Assembly (NCBI GenBank): GCA_014905825.1
Contig: JACGCN010000117.1
Location: forward strand, 1 to 38,962
DNA length: 38,962 bases
DNA from: Lyophyllum atratum
Lineage: Eukaryota; Basidiomycota; Agaricomycetes; Agaricales; Lyophyllaceae
Reading direction: 5' to 3'
In this document: in pieces, positions 1 through 8,347 of the stretch
Layout: the number at the start of each line of letters is the position of its first letter
Position numbering within the stretch: the first letter of the stretch is position 1
Notes under the pieces: generated by a model
The model's database searches: none
The model's input: the letters and a program-made list of their open reading frames with translations, nothing else
Told to the model about the DNA's origin: nothing
Made by a program: the position numbers and the translations under genes

Positions 1-686
1 TGGTTGAATTACCTTACCAGCATGCGGCAGCTGCGGGGTTCCCGCAGTAGAAGACGTCGTTCCAAGGGAAGTGGCAGGAAGGGGAGGCGAGTTGTTATTG
101 GTGTGAATGCGATCCCGCCGCGTGTGTGGCGGGGCAGCGGACGAGGGTCGTGACCATCCCACACCGCTTGAGGTGAAGCTGGAGAGGTGGAAGTCAATTG
201 GTGGTGACCAAGCGTGAATGGGACGCCGAAGATTGAGCCTGGGGTCGCGCTACTGGTGAAAAGGTCAGCTTAATGTCCCTTGATATGTCAATAAAATATC
301 TGCTCACGGGACGGTCCGCCGGATTTGCGGCAGGCTGGGATATAGGAGACGAAAGCAGAGGCAGACGAGTTCTTCTCGAGAAACTTCTTGTTGATGTTCA
401 CTGCGCTGAATCGTTTGGGCTGTGCCGCTGGCGAAGCTTGCGACAAACCAGATCCTAACTGGACTAGTGAGGGGCGGGCAGTACTGGGACTGGGTTTAAC
501 ATCGCCCGAGGTTGCAGGTATACTCTTCTCAGCGTCGCTCGTCACAATATCCTTGAGAGCGCCCTCTGGGCTCTTCACCCCCCGCAACCCCTCTCCCCCA
601 CCTCTCAAGAGCTCCTCAGCCGGCCCGTGCCCCTCCTTTCCAGACAGTTGTGGTGAGACAGTAGGTTCCTTGTCGGTATTAGCCAT
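1..686 (-). CDS. Unassigned low-complexity protein, 5' part only (runs off left edge, frame breaks)
   Basis: I do not recognise a defined domain. Exon 1 (308-686) opens with MANTDKEPTV and is rich in Ser, Pro, Gly and Lys. Its most distinctive block is KRFSAVNINKKFLEKNSS, a motif I associate with large disordered Agaricomycete proteins. An intron at 253-307 (donor GTGAGC, acceptor CACCAG) joins it to a second exon reading LARPQAQSSASHSRLVTT. Coding character then jumps frame twice: SRLVTT reads in one frame, LTSTSPASP in a second, and GVGWSRPSSAAPP up to LPHAGKVIQP in a third. The jumps are near 196-200 and 164-172, and each is repaired by one extra base. The rest of the gene is outside the window. 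The reading looks like a real exon with one-base losses, either assembly error or decay. Start chosen at the first ATG of the open frame; function unknown. Confidence 0.5.
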
Positions 687-1013
687 AGACGCGTCGCGGG
701 ACGCCTGTCTGAGTTTTTCGTCTTCCCGTTAATCGACTGGTGAGTAAAATGAAAAAGCAGCAAGGGCGCCTATGGTTCAAACCTTCGACTAAGTGAGTTT
801 AACGGGGAACGCTTACCTGGGGAATGATACCGCCAGCTATAGGGAGAGGAATGCAAGTTTCTCAGCTGTCCAACTTGCAACCTTTCTCGCGGCCAGTTTC
901 CCGGCCGCGTCACCAAATAGGTCACCGGGGCCGGCCGGTGTTCAAGCACCTGAACTGCAAGTTCGAAGATTCCAATAACAGTAATATAGTACATGCTCAA
1001 ATATCCCATTCCC
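687..1013. other. Intergenic, upstream of the left-end gene
   Basis: This stretch holds the upstream region of the minus-strand gene that starts at 686 and the 3' flank of SPF27. A possible 5' UTR intron acceptor (CACCAG read on the minus strand, near 740) lies just upstream of the start. No coding frame with recognisable protein character was found. Confidence 0.4.
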
Positions 1014-1835
1014 TCAAAGCTCAGCCAGCTCTACTTCCCGCCTGTTGAGCTCCTCAATCTCCGCATCCAACGCAACATTAGCCATCTCGATCTGCAGAAC
1101 ACTTGAGATGAGCTCTGTCCATCGAGTCTCTAACGATGTCAGCTGCTTCCCAAGACGATCCTGGAAATGCCCCTGTCAGGAAAATTGTGCGACTCAGAGA
1201 ATTCAGGGCGCCCACTTGGTGATTTTTACGCTCTCGATTAACCTCCACCGTAAGCTGCTTCAGGTCTTCTAAAGCTTTCTCGGTCTGCTTGGCTGTCGCC
1301 TCAACGAGGAGGTAATTATGTATTCGCCAAGCATTAGGACCGTAATTTTGCAATAGTGTCAGATTGGTCTGTCTAAGCATGGTCTATGAGTAGATAGGAC
1401 ACGAAAATTGAAAGCAGACGAACCGTATCTTCTGATGTTCGAGCTGAGACCGAGCGTTATTCAAGGCATCTTGCCACTCCTCATCTGTTCCAGGGGTAGA
1501 TGTAGGTGCTGGAAGTTGGTAATCGCAACGTATCCAGCGAAGGGAATGATTGGTGAGACTCGACCCGTTCAAGTTCAGCGCGCAACAGAGGATTGTTCTA
1601 GCAGAAAAGATGGCGAATATCAAGGTATGTCCAGAGGTACGAGGAAAGAGTCGTGCTCACGAACAGCAAAGAGCTCAAGAGGTGGCGGCACGCGTGGATG
1701 AAGCTCACTCGGTGGTTTTGGTTGCCGAGCTAATTCTTGTTCGACTTTTTGCTTGAGAAACGGGAACTTCTGAAGGTCATCATCGTAATATGGCAAAGAG
1801 TCGAAGATCTCTGGGGATGCAGGCGTTTCAGCCAT
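1014..1835 (-). CDS. SPF27: Pre-mRNA-splicing factor SPF27 (BCAS2/Cwf7), with one frame break
   Basis: This is a core subunit of the Prp19/NineTeen complex, which acts in spliceosome activation in the nucleus. Exons are 1665-1835, 1424-1597, 1216-1372 and 1014-1172, with introns of 67, 51 and 43 nt. The protein begins MAETPASPEIFDSLPYYDD. It carries the family signature YQLPAPTS (human RYELPAPSS), then EEWQDALNNARSQLEHQKI, then NYGPNAWRIHNYLL, and ends in a coiled-coil stretch LTSLETRWTELISS. Length is about 219 aa against 225 in human BCAS2. Exon 2 contains one base too many: SFPSLDTLR and YQLPAPTS lie in different frames, split at about 1517-1526 inside the conserved motif. Removing one T from CGATTAC restores the frame and all later splice phases. 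No intron fits there, so I take it as an indel. The start codon is 117 bp from the NDUFS3 start on the other strand. Confidence 0.88.
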
Positions 1836-1951
1836 TAATGTCGTTGCTTGTTGAGAGAGTTTCGTCGAGCTCGTCGAGCGACAGGGTCCGGCAACTTCCG
1901 AGTGTCGTTTGAACTTCGAAACAGTCCTCTTCATCGCCAAAATCATCGAGC
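1836..1951. promoter_or_regulatory. Shared divergent promoter, SPF27 / NDUFS3
   Basis: Only 116 bases separate the two start codons, so both genes must share this promoter or have promoters within each other's 5' end. No TATA box is apparent. Confidence 0.5.
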
Positions 1952-3097
1952 ATGGCGTTTCGCATTGGGGCGAGGGCAGGCCATATCCTCAAGAAAGTGG
2001 CGGTACGGCCAGCTGTTACGTCTGCGGTAGCCGCCTCTAGACGTTTTCATTCGTCCCCTTCGTTTCAAAGGCAATTGAATTTATATTATCCTAACACCGC
2101 ACCTACTGACCTTTGCCATTGAAGCCTCCGCGTCGCCCTTCACTGAACCCACGTCGCCCAAACCCCACTGTCTCTCTGTATGCAGAGACCACCGAATCTC
2201 TCCCATACATACGGTTCCTACCTCATCCAGTCACTCCCGAAGTTCATACAACAGTTTTCTGTGCTCAAGGATGAATTGACGCTCTACACGGCCCCCTCTG
2301 GCGTCATTCCCGTCCTCACCTTCCTGCGTGACCACTCGCAAATGTCAGTTCAAGGCTCTTATGGACATTAGCGGCGTCGACTTTCCGGAGCGGGAGAAAC
2401 GTTTCGAGGTCGTGTATCACCTCCTAAGCATCAAGCACCAAGGAAGAATACGGGTCAAGACCTACGCAGGAGAGGCTGACCCTGTTCCTAGCGCATGCGA
2501 ACTATTCCGAGGGGCGGACTGGTATGTTCCCGAGTCTTGAAGCAGCAACTCCCTCTCAGTGTAGTGATACAGGTACGAGAGAGAAGCCTGGGACCTTTAC
2601 GGGATCTTTTTCAACAATCACCCTGACCTGTACGTGTCATTGATACCTACGTTCATATTAACTGAAACTGACCTGTTTGTGCAGTCGCCGCATACTAACC
2701 GATTATGGTGCGCTGATTAGATATATCCTAACGCGTTTTTTGCTCAACTTTACATAGGATTTGAGGGACATCCTCTGCGTAAAGACTTCCCATTATCTGT
2801 ACGTATCTCAGGGTACCGCCATTAGACTTAAAACTGATATTCTCGTCCTTATCAGGGATACACCGAAGTCCGATACGATGAGGAACGGAAGCGCGTTGTT
2901 TACGAGCCTTTGCAGTTAACTCAAGCCTTCCGGTAAGCTTTCTTGCCGTTTTCCAAGTCCAACCTGACTGGACTGTTTATCACAGCAATTTTGAATCTCT
3001 ATCCCCATGGGAGCAGGTTGGAGACGGAACCACACCTCGCAGGCCGGACGATCTCAAACACCTTCCGCCTCCCAAGCCTGAGGAGCCCAAAAAGTAA
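1952..3097 (+). CDS. NDUFS3: NADH:ubiquinone oxidoreductase 30 kDa subunit (NDUFS3), with frame breaks near the N terminus
   Basis: This is the Fe-S protein 3 subunit of mitochondrial complex I, in the peripheral arm near the quinone site. The first residues look like a matrix targeting peptide: MAFRIGARAGHILKK, then SRRFHSSPS. Conserved blocks follow: [98 protein letters not shown], and YTEVRYDEERKRVVYEPL. Introns are 2522-2572, 2630-2684, 2708-2757, 2799-2855 and 2933-2985; all are in phase. The first 400 bases are not clean. A base too many at CAAATG (2339-2344) splits FLRDHSQ from CQFKALMD. Probable extra bases also occur in the C-runs near 2145-2165 and 2199-2204, between the targeting peptide and the mature protein. 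An undetected first intron there is also possible. The C-terminal half is intact. Confidence 0.87.
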
Positions 3098-3200
3098 ACT
3101 GGGCAGCCACTACATAGACCTAGCGGATGGGTATACAGAAAATTCATTATTGTCATGTCCAGTTGCGTGAATGTCAGAAGCAGGTAGATCATACAAATAG

Positions 3201-4682
3201 TCACTCCTCTGCCTTATCCTCTTTCTCCTTGGGCTCTGCGTTTGAAGTTTCCTTGTTCTCGTCGCTCTCTACTCTCCCCGTCTTCCCCTGCCCACCCCAA
3301 CCCATCCTCGCGACGAGGTACTCCTGCCCAACGACTTCGACGCCGACCCTCAATGCCTCAGCGACCAAATCTTCCACCCAATCAAATTCGTCCCACAGAT
3401 CTAACCATTTACCTGGAACAGCCTGAGTGATCGTGGTGTGCGTCAACTGATGTTCAGGGTCGGACAGATAAAGGAGGAACTGAAGATGTTGCTTCTGTGT
3501 GGAGGCTGCTTCTGATTCGCTGAATTGGAAAGCAGGGGTGTCAGAAGAGTCGTAGATCGTGAAATATGGTTGCACGCGAAGATAAACATGGGAGTAGGTG
3601 GTTGGAGAAGAGGGGTTTGGTGACGTCGGCTTCGTGTTGTTCTTGATGAGTTCCTCAATGTCCGCCTGTTGAGGCTAAGGTGAGCAGCTTGCAAGGGCTT
3701 GAAATCACGCTAATACCTGGGCAAGTTTGAAGGCAGCGTCATAACCTTCGACAGTGTTGAAGTTCCTCTCTGTCCCGCCTGCCTTCGGCCGTGACTCGTC
3801 ACCTCTATTGACGATCAGGTCACCACCTTCGACTTGTTCCATGATCTGAAGCATCATTGGTTACTGTCATAGAATTAAGACTGAGACGCCTGCTAACCCT
3901 TGAAAGAGCACGATAGACCAGAGATTCGACGCCATCGTAACCTTGCATATCGTGGCTTAACCACACTTGGATGACTTCATGCTCGGATATCGGAGGGGCG
4001 ACGACGTTTAGGATGTCCGTAAGGGTAGATAGTCCAACACGTTTGAAGTCTTGTCCTATAAATTGCAAGGCTATCAATAACGATTGCCGCTATGAGAACT
4101 GGCAGACAAACCAATTTTATCGAGTTGAGCTGCTTTAGCATATTCGATAACACCCTCACCCCACTTCCGCGCTTGTTCGTTCTTGGGGAGTGCTTTCACC
4201 TGTTCATCCACGACTGTCTTCGCTTGCTGAATAGCAGCAGAAGCCGTTGACCAAACGGAGCCCCATCCCCAAGCGCCTGCTCCTCCAGAGGCAGGAGTGG
4301 TATCCGCCTTCGCCTTCTCGTTGGCTGAGGCCACCCTGGAGAGCGACGATGTTGATGATGATGCGGGAGGCGAAACTGATCCCCCGCCTAGCCTGACTCT
4401 CTCGGTACTCTTTCGGAGGGTCGGCGTTCCAGAGCGCGAGATGGGTCTGTCGAGATGCGTGGAGGTAGGGCGAGTGGGTTCCGCGCTTTTCTGCGTTATC
4501 TCATCAAGGAAAGCCAGGACTTCTGCTTCGCCCTCGGCATTGGTTGTGGCTTGGCCTGGAGCAGTGTTAGCGATGTTGGCGGATTTGGAGGGGCTTGTTT
4601 CTGGTGGTGGGGTGAATGAGTCGAGGTCATCGAAAAATTGCAGAGCTTCTTCATGCTTGGACTTCAATGCTTTGGAGGTCAT
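3201..4682 (-). CDS. MTC1: MTC1-like protein (maintenance of telomere capping 1 / DUF5427 family)
   Basis: This is a fungal protein of the yeast Mtc1 type. Yeast Mtc1 is associated with early secretory membranes and interacts genetically with telomere capping; its molecular role is poorly known. Exons are 4112-4682, 3898-4055, 3717-3845 and 3201-3665, with introns of 56, 52 and 51 nt. The predicted protein is 440 aa with no frame break. The N terminus carries the family start motif EEALQFFDDLDSFTPPP, followed by a long Ser/Pro/Thr-rich linker. A conserved core follows: GAWGWGSVWSTASAAI, LDKIGQDFKRVGLSTL, and NVVAPPISEHEVIQVWLSHD. The C-terminal part includes VYLRVQPYFTIYDSSD and LSDPEHQLTHTTITQAVPGK, then an acidic Lys/Glu tail. 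The family assignment rests on the FDDLDSF and EHEVIQVWLSHDM motifs. The gene converges with NDUFS3, whose stop is 103 bases away. Confidence 0.8.
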
Positions 4683-5135
4683 GGTTGGGATGCAAGCTTA
4701 TTACACACGATCGGGTCCTTCAAAGTTCCAATGGAGCAATCCTGTCACACCTGCAGCTGTCAACACCTTTCACGAGACTACAAAGTACTTAGGCCCGGCC
4801 ATACAGCGTCGATAATTGTACGGTATCTTCCTCCTACATGCTCGGAGACATGTAGACCCCCTAGATCACCTCTATTGAATCCGCAGCTATACGTAACTTG
4901 AAGGTCCGTCCATGACCAGCTGATATGGGCTGCGGAAGGTAGCCGTGCTGGCCTCTAAGTTGTGCATTTACATTCTTTATGTATAGCTTACGCGTGGTCG
5001 TTGAACACTATAACTAAGGGTTGTAGTGGTTAGGTCGGCCGGACCGGAAGATGGGTTGCATCATGCATGTGATTATGGTCACTTTAACCTGGTCCTCCAC
5101 AGCCGTGTACGTGTTGGCATAGACCACCAACAGCC
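4683..5135. other. Intergenic between MTC1-like and PXMP4 genes
   Basis: These 453 bases separate two divergently transcribed starts, so they should hold both promoters. I see no RNA gene, no recognisable protein and no clear TATA box. Confidence 0.4.
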
Positions 5136-5874
5136 ATGGACGCCATCCAGCAGATTCTAACCAACCCAGCATATCACGATTACCTTGCCATCTTAAAGGG
5201 TGCTAGGAACGGCCTCGTTTACGGCGCCAAGGTTAGATTTCCCCATGCTCTGGTCATGTCGGTTCTGTTCGGGCGTGGAGAGTGAGTTAAAGACCTTTAT
5301 ACACATCGCACACGTTGTCAACATTATTCTCAGCTGGCGGACACGTCTGCGCGTTATCTACCGCGCAACAAAACAGCATGCTCTCAATCTTGCCAAGTTC
5401 GTGACGCTCTACAAGACCGTTCTCTTGATCCAGAAAAAGGCAAACGGTGGCAAAGAACGAAGCATTGACACCTTTATTGCTGGTCTTCTCGGAGGCTACG
5501 TTGTATTCGGAGATCGGAATGCGGTGAACGAGCAGGTCGGTGTCCATACCCAATCGAAGGAAAACTTCCACTGAAATCTGAAATAGATCGTGCTTTATGT
5601 TGTATCACGCGTCGTTGCGTCGTTCATTCCGCGCGCGGGCAAGCCTTACTCCACATCCTCACAATCTTTGTCGGCTGGCTCCGCTGGTAAACCTCTCCCA
5701 CCCGACTCCCGCTACTTCACTGTCTTTGCCGCGCTATCGTGGGGTGCAGTCATGTGGTTATTCCAACATCGCGGCGAGACCATCCAGCCTGGCATGTTCA
5801 ACTCCATGAAATACCTATATCGCGACTCAGAAACTTGGAGCGGCCTCCGAACATTGTTCTGGCATAATACATGA
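5136..5874 (+). CDS. PXMP4: Peroxisomal membrane protein 4 (PXMP4/PMP24 family)
   Basis: This is an integral peroxisomal membrane protein of the Tim17-like PXMP4 family, whose exact activity is not established. Exons are 5136-5281, 5334-5535 and 5587-5874, with introns of 52 and 51 nt; all phases agree. The product is 211 aa, close to 212 aa in human. The diagnostic block is LAILKGARNGLVYGAKVRFP followed by HALVMSVLFGRG (human VLKGFRNGAVYGAKIRAPHALVM). Later blocks are FIAGLLGGYVVFGDRNAVNEQ, ALSWGAVMWLFQHRGETIQP and MKYLYRDSETW. Several hydrophobic segments span the protein. A short direct repeat overlaps the stop codon. Confidence 0.92.
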
Positions 5875-5895
5875 CATGATACATGACATGATACA
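5867..5895. repeat. 12-bp tandem repeat over the PXMP4 stop codon
   Basis: ATACATGACATG occurs twice in direct tandem (5867-5878, 5879-5890), followed by a partial third copy, ATACA. It covers the TGA stop and the first bases of the 3' UTR. No function is implied. Confidence 0.85.
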
Positions 5896-6190
5896 CTACA
5901 CTGCATTCTTCGGCAGCCCGTTATATTATACCATACATTCAAGCTGGTGCTGGCAATTTCAGGTATCCGCAGGCAGTTGGTCGATCCGCTTTATAGCCCT
6001 CCGGCTCTTATACTAGGTCACAGGATAATTCAGACATCTGATCATTGCCGGGCGATACGAAACTGAACGTACAGCAAGCATTTGGAATGCAGCAATGCAG
6101 GCCTTCTGGCATATTCTGCACGACTTTGGCAAGCTCTCCACCACTGTCTCCATTTCACCCGCGATATCAGTCACTGGAAAATATCAGGAT
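5896..6190. other. Intergenic between convergent PXMP4 and BTB genes
   Basis: This holds the 3' flanks of two convergent genes. No protein, RNA gene or strong repeat was seen. Confidence 0.4.
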
Positions 6191-7086
6191 TCAAGCTCTC
6201 GTGTTGACCGGAGATGGTGCTGCACCTGTTTCTATATCATACGCCAGAGCTGCACGTTTTGCCTCCCAAATAGCAGTTGTTTCTCGCTGATGGGACGAAC
6301 ACACCCCGTATCCTTGAAAGATGTTTAAATTGGTAAGCCAGCACGTAAAATACGGCGGTATACTTACCATGCGGGAAGATATCCTCAGCCAACACAAGGT
6401 CTCGAAGGGCCTCGACACGCAAAGCCTGTAACCGCACTAGCTTGTGGTAGGCAGGGACGTCTGGAATGACTGAGATCTCGTCTGATGTGTATGACGCAAG
6501 TGGTAACAGGTATTGGCTTGCTTCAGAAGCAACATAGTCCAGTTTCTGGGCAGTGGCGAAGCCATAGATCTGCAGAGGAAACGCAGCCGCGTGCGCGAGG
6601 AGATGTGCATTTAGAGTCTGCGTGACTGAATCAGAAATTGCATACTTGTCCACCAGGCCGTACAATAACGATAGAAGAAGGGGAAGAGGTATCACGGTTG
6701 CTGGATCATAAACCCTCTGGGGCAACTTGTGGTCTAGTATTGCCTGCTCTGAGGTCTCATCATCTGGCTGGAGGATAGGTGGCGCAGGCGGGTAGTGCAA
6801 GAGTCGAAGGAGTGCGATTAGAACTGCGGAGGTCTCGTGGAGGTCAACCGTCTGTTCCCCAAGATGATCTGATGGGCCAGCTTCCCCGAAAGAAAACATG
6901 TCTCCTGGAAACACTAGTAGTTAACACATATGTCAAAGTCGAAAATTCTTATCATAGCGTACGAAAAACTTCACTATTCCGCATCGACGCGCGGTTCACC
7001 TGGAAGCTAATATCATCGGGGACGGATCTGACAACAAAGTCAGGGTCTTCGCAATCGAAAGTCGTCCATGATTCTGGGGATGACAT
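6191..7086 (-). CDS. BTB/POZ-domain protein of basidiomycete type
   Basis: Exons are 6963-7086, 6368-6904 and 6191-6312, with introns of 58 and 55 nt; phases agree and give 260 aa. The N terminus reads FDCEDPDFVVRSVPDDISFQ, then VNRASMRNSEVFRDMFSFGE. This matches the start of a BTB fold: a D-x-D-F strand, then the helix leading to S-x-V-F-x-x-M. The fold appears to continue through VDLHETSAVLIALLRLLHYP. The C-terminal half is helical, ending VRLQALRVEALRDLVLAEDI and TTAIWEAKRAALAYDIETG. Agaricomycetes have many such BTB proteins, most uncharacterised; some may be substrate adaptors for Cul3 ubiquitin ligases, but nothing here proves that. The start was chosen at MSSPESWTTF, just before the conserved block; an upstream in-frame ATG is less likely to be used. 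Confidence 0.78.
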
Positions 7087-7493
7087 TGAGCAGAGGGCTG
7101 GACATAGAAGAAGGCTTAACTGTATTAAGTATGTGTCATGTGTGCTGCGGGGAGACGTGGCCTTGACAGGTCGCTCATCTACGTACCGGCGTGGCAGGGC
7201 ATGGCCTTTCAATCTGTGCAGCTCAATGACATGGCAGTCCGACGTCCCACATCAAAGGAGATGGCGATGAAGATCAAAACACATGTCTCCGTCCATCCAG
7301 AGTACATCAGAGATCCCTAGCTACATCGTGGGCAACAGGTACATGGTGAGCAAGCAGGAGAAATGGCGGAAGGAGGAGGGGTGAGGGGAGGCGGGAGCAC
7401 CAGAAAGAAAATGAAATGAAATAAGACATAGTGGTATCATCAAAAGAGGTAAAAGAAGGAATCTAAAAATCGGCTGATCCCAGAAAGAGTCCC
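7087..7493. other. Intergenic, upstream of BTB gene and downstream of Ras gene
   Basis: This is the 5' flank of the BTB gene and the 3' flank of the Ras-type gene, both on the minus strand. No RNA gene or further protein was recognised. Confidence 0.4.
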
Positions 7494-8347
7494 CTACATG
7501 ATAATACACTTCTTCTTCTTCCCTTCATGAGGTTTCACGGGACCTGGTACACCCGGTTCTATGCTTCTCGTCTGTCGTAGCGCACGAACGAGATTCGTAA
7601 AAAGACGTTCAACATTTTGCGCTGTTTTCGCAGAGGTCTCGATGAATTCGCAGCCGAATTGTCGTGCGAGAGCGGCTCCCTCGTCCTTCGATACCTCGCG
7701 TTCATAAGTCTTGTCGCATTTATTGCCAACCAGCATGAAAATGGGGTCCCCTCTTTTAACCCGTCGCATGGACTGGCGGAAGGTTTCGAGCCGATCGAAA
7801 GTTGATCTTGAAGCAATCGAATATACAAGGATGAACCCCTGACCCTCTCTACGGATGATCGATGAAGTGTGGCGGCGAATATAAGCATGAGCGTACTCAC
7901 CGGACCCACTGGTCACGCAGTGTGGCATACTCCTCTGAGGGAAGGAACAATAAGCATGGGAAGAAATGAATCAGGCACCTACGTACCCTGACCGGCAGTA
8001 TCAATAACCTCCACAAAACACATACGATTATCCACCACTAGCTGCTTCCGGTAAGCATCTTCTATCGTTGGATCGTATGTCTGGAAAGGAAATGAAGGAA
8101 TGAGTGATCTAGGGCATGTCGCAGGAATTAGAACACACCTCTGTCCAGGTTGTAAAAGTCCTTGAGTGAGGCGTGATACGACACAGAAACGTAACTTTAT
8201 GACTTACCAACAAAACAATTCAGGGTGAACTTGACGGGAGGTTATTCTTCTGCAAACGTGGATGAAGAAGAGGATACCTGCCTGCACAGCTAAAGCAGTT
8301 TTCCCCACACCGCCATCACCAAGAACTGCTACCCTCCAGTTGTCCAT
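7494..8347 (-). CDS. Ras-type small GTPase, with a 2-nt microexon and a GC-AG intron
   Basis: This is a membrane-anchored signalling GTPase. Exons are 8282-8347, 8208-8229 (22 nt), 8139-8140 (2 nt), 7987-8080, 7901-7934 and 7494-7848, giving 190 aa. Numbering matches human H-Ras: the P-loop is GDGGVGKT (G10-T17). Switch I is [11 protein letters not shown] (F28-D38), switch II begins DTAGQE (D57-E62), and VGNKCD and ETSAK complete the nucleotide site. The tail KKKKCIIM is a polybasic region plus CAAX box; Met at the end predicts farnesylation. Intron 1 (8230-8281) begins GC after GTG CAG; using the GT four bases later breaks the frame. A 127-nt gap after exon 2 is about twice the usual intron length. 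It resolves into two introns around the dinucleotide AG, which restores codon 30. The family match is certain; the exact Ras subgroup is not. Confidence 0.9.
8139..8140 (-). other. 2-nt microexon (AG) in the Ras-type gene
   Basis: On the minus strand the bases AG lie between an acceptor (ACCTGGACAG) and a donor (GTGTGTTC). The flanking introns are 67 and 58 nt. Exon 2 ends GTT G and exon 4 starts ACA TAC GAT. Adding AG gives GTT GAG ACA TAC, the switch I sequence V-E-T-Y. Without it the frame is lost at the most conserved part of the protein. Confidence 0.75.

Noticed and set aside
1517..1526. Programmed +1 ribosomal frameshift in SPF27
   Set aside because: The site (CGA TTA C) does not resemble known fungal +1 sites, no stimulatory structure is evident, and relatives are not known to use one; an indel is simpler.
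8081..8207. A single 127-nt intron in the Ras-type gene
   Set aside because: It leaves the downstream exon out of frame and is twice the usual intron length.
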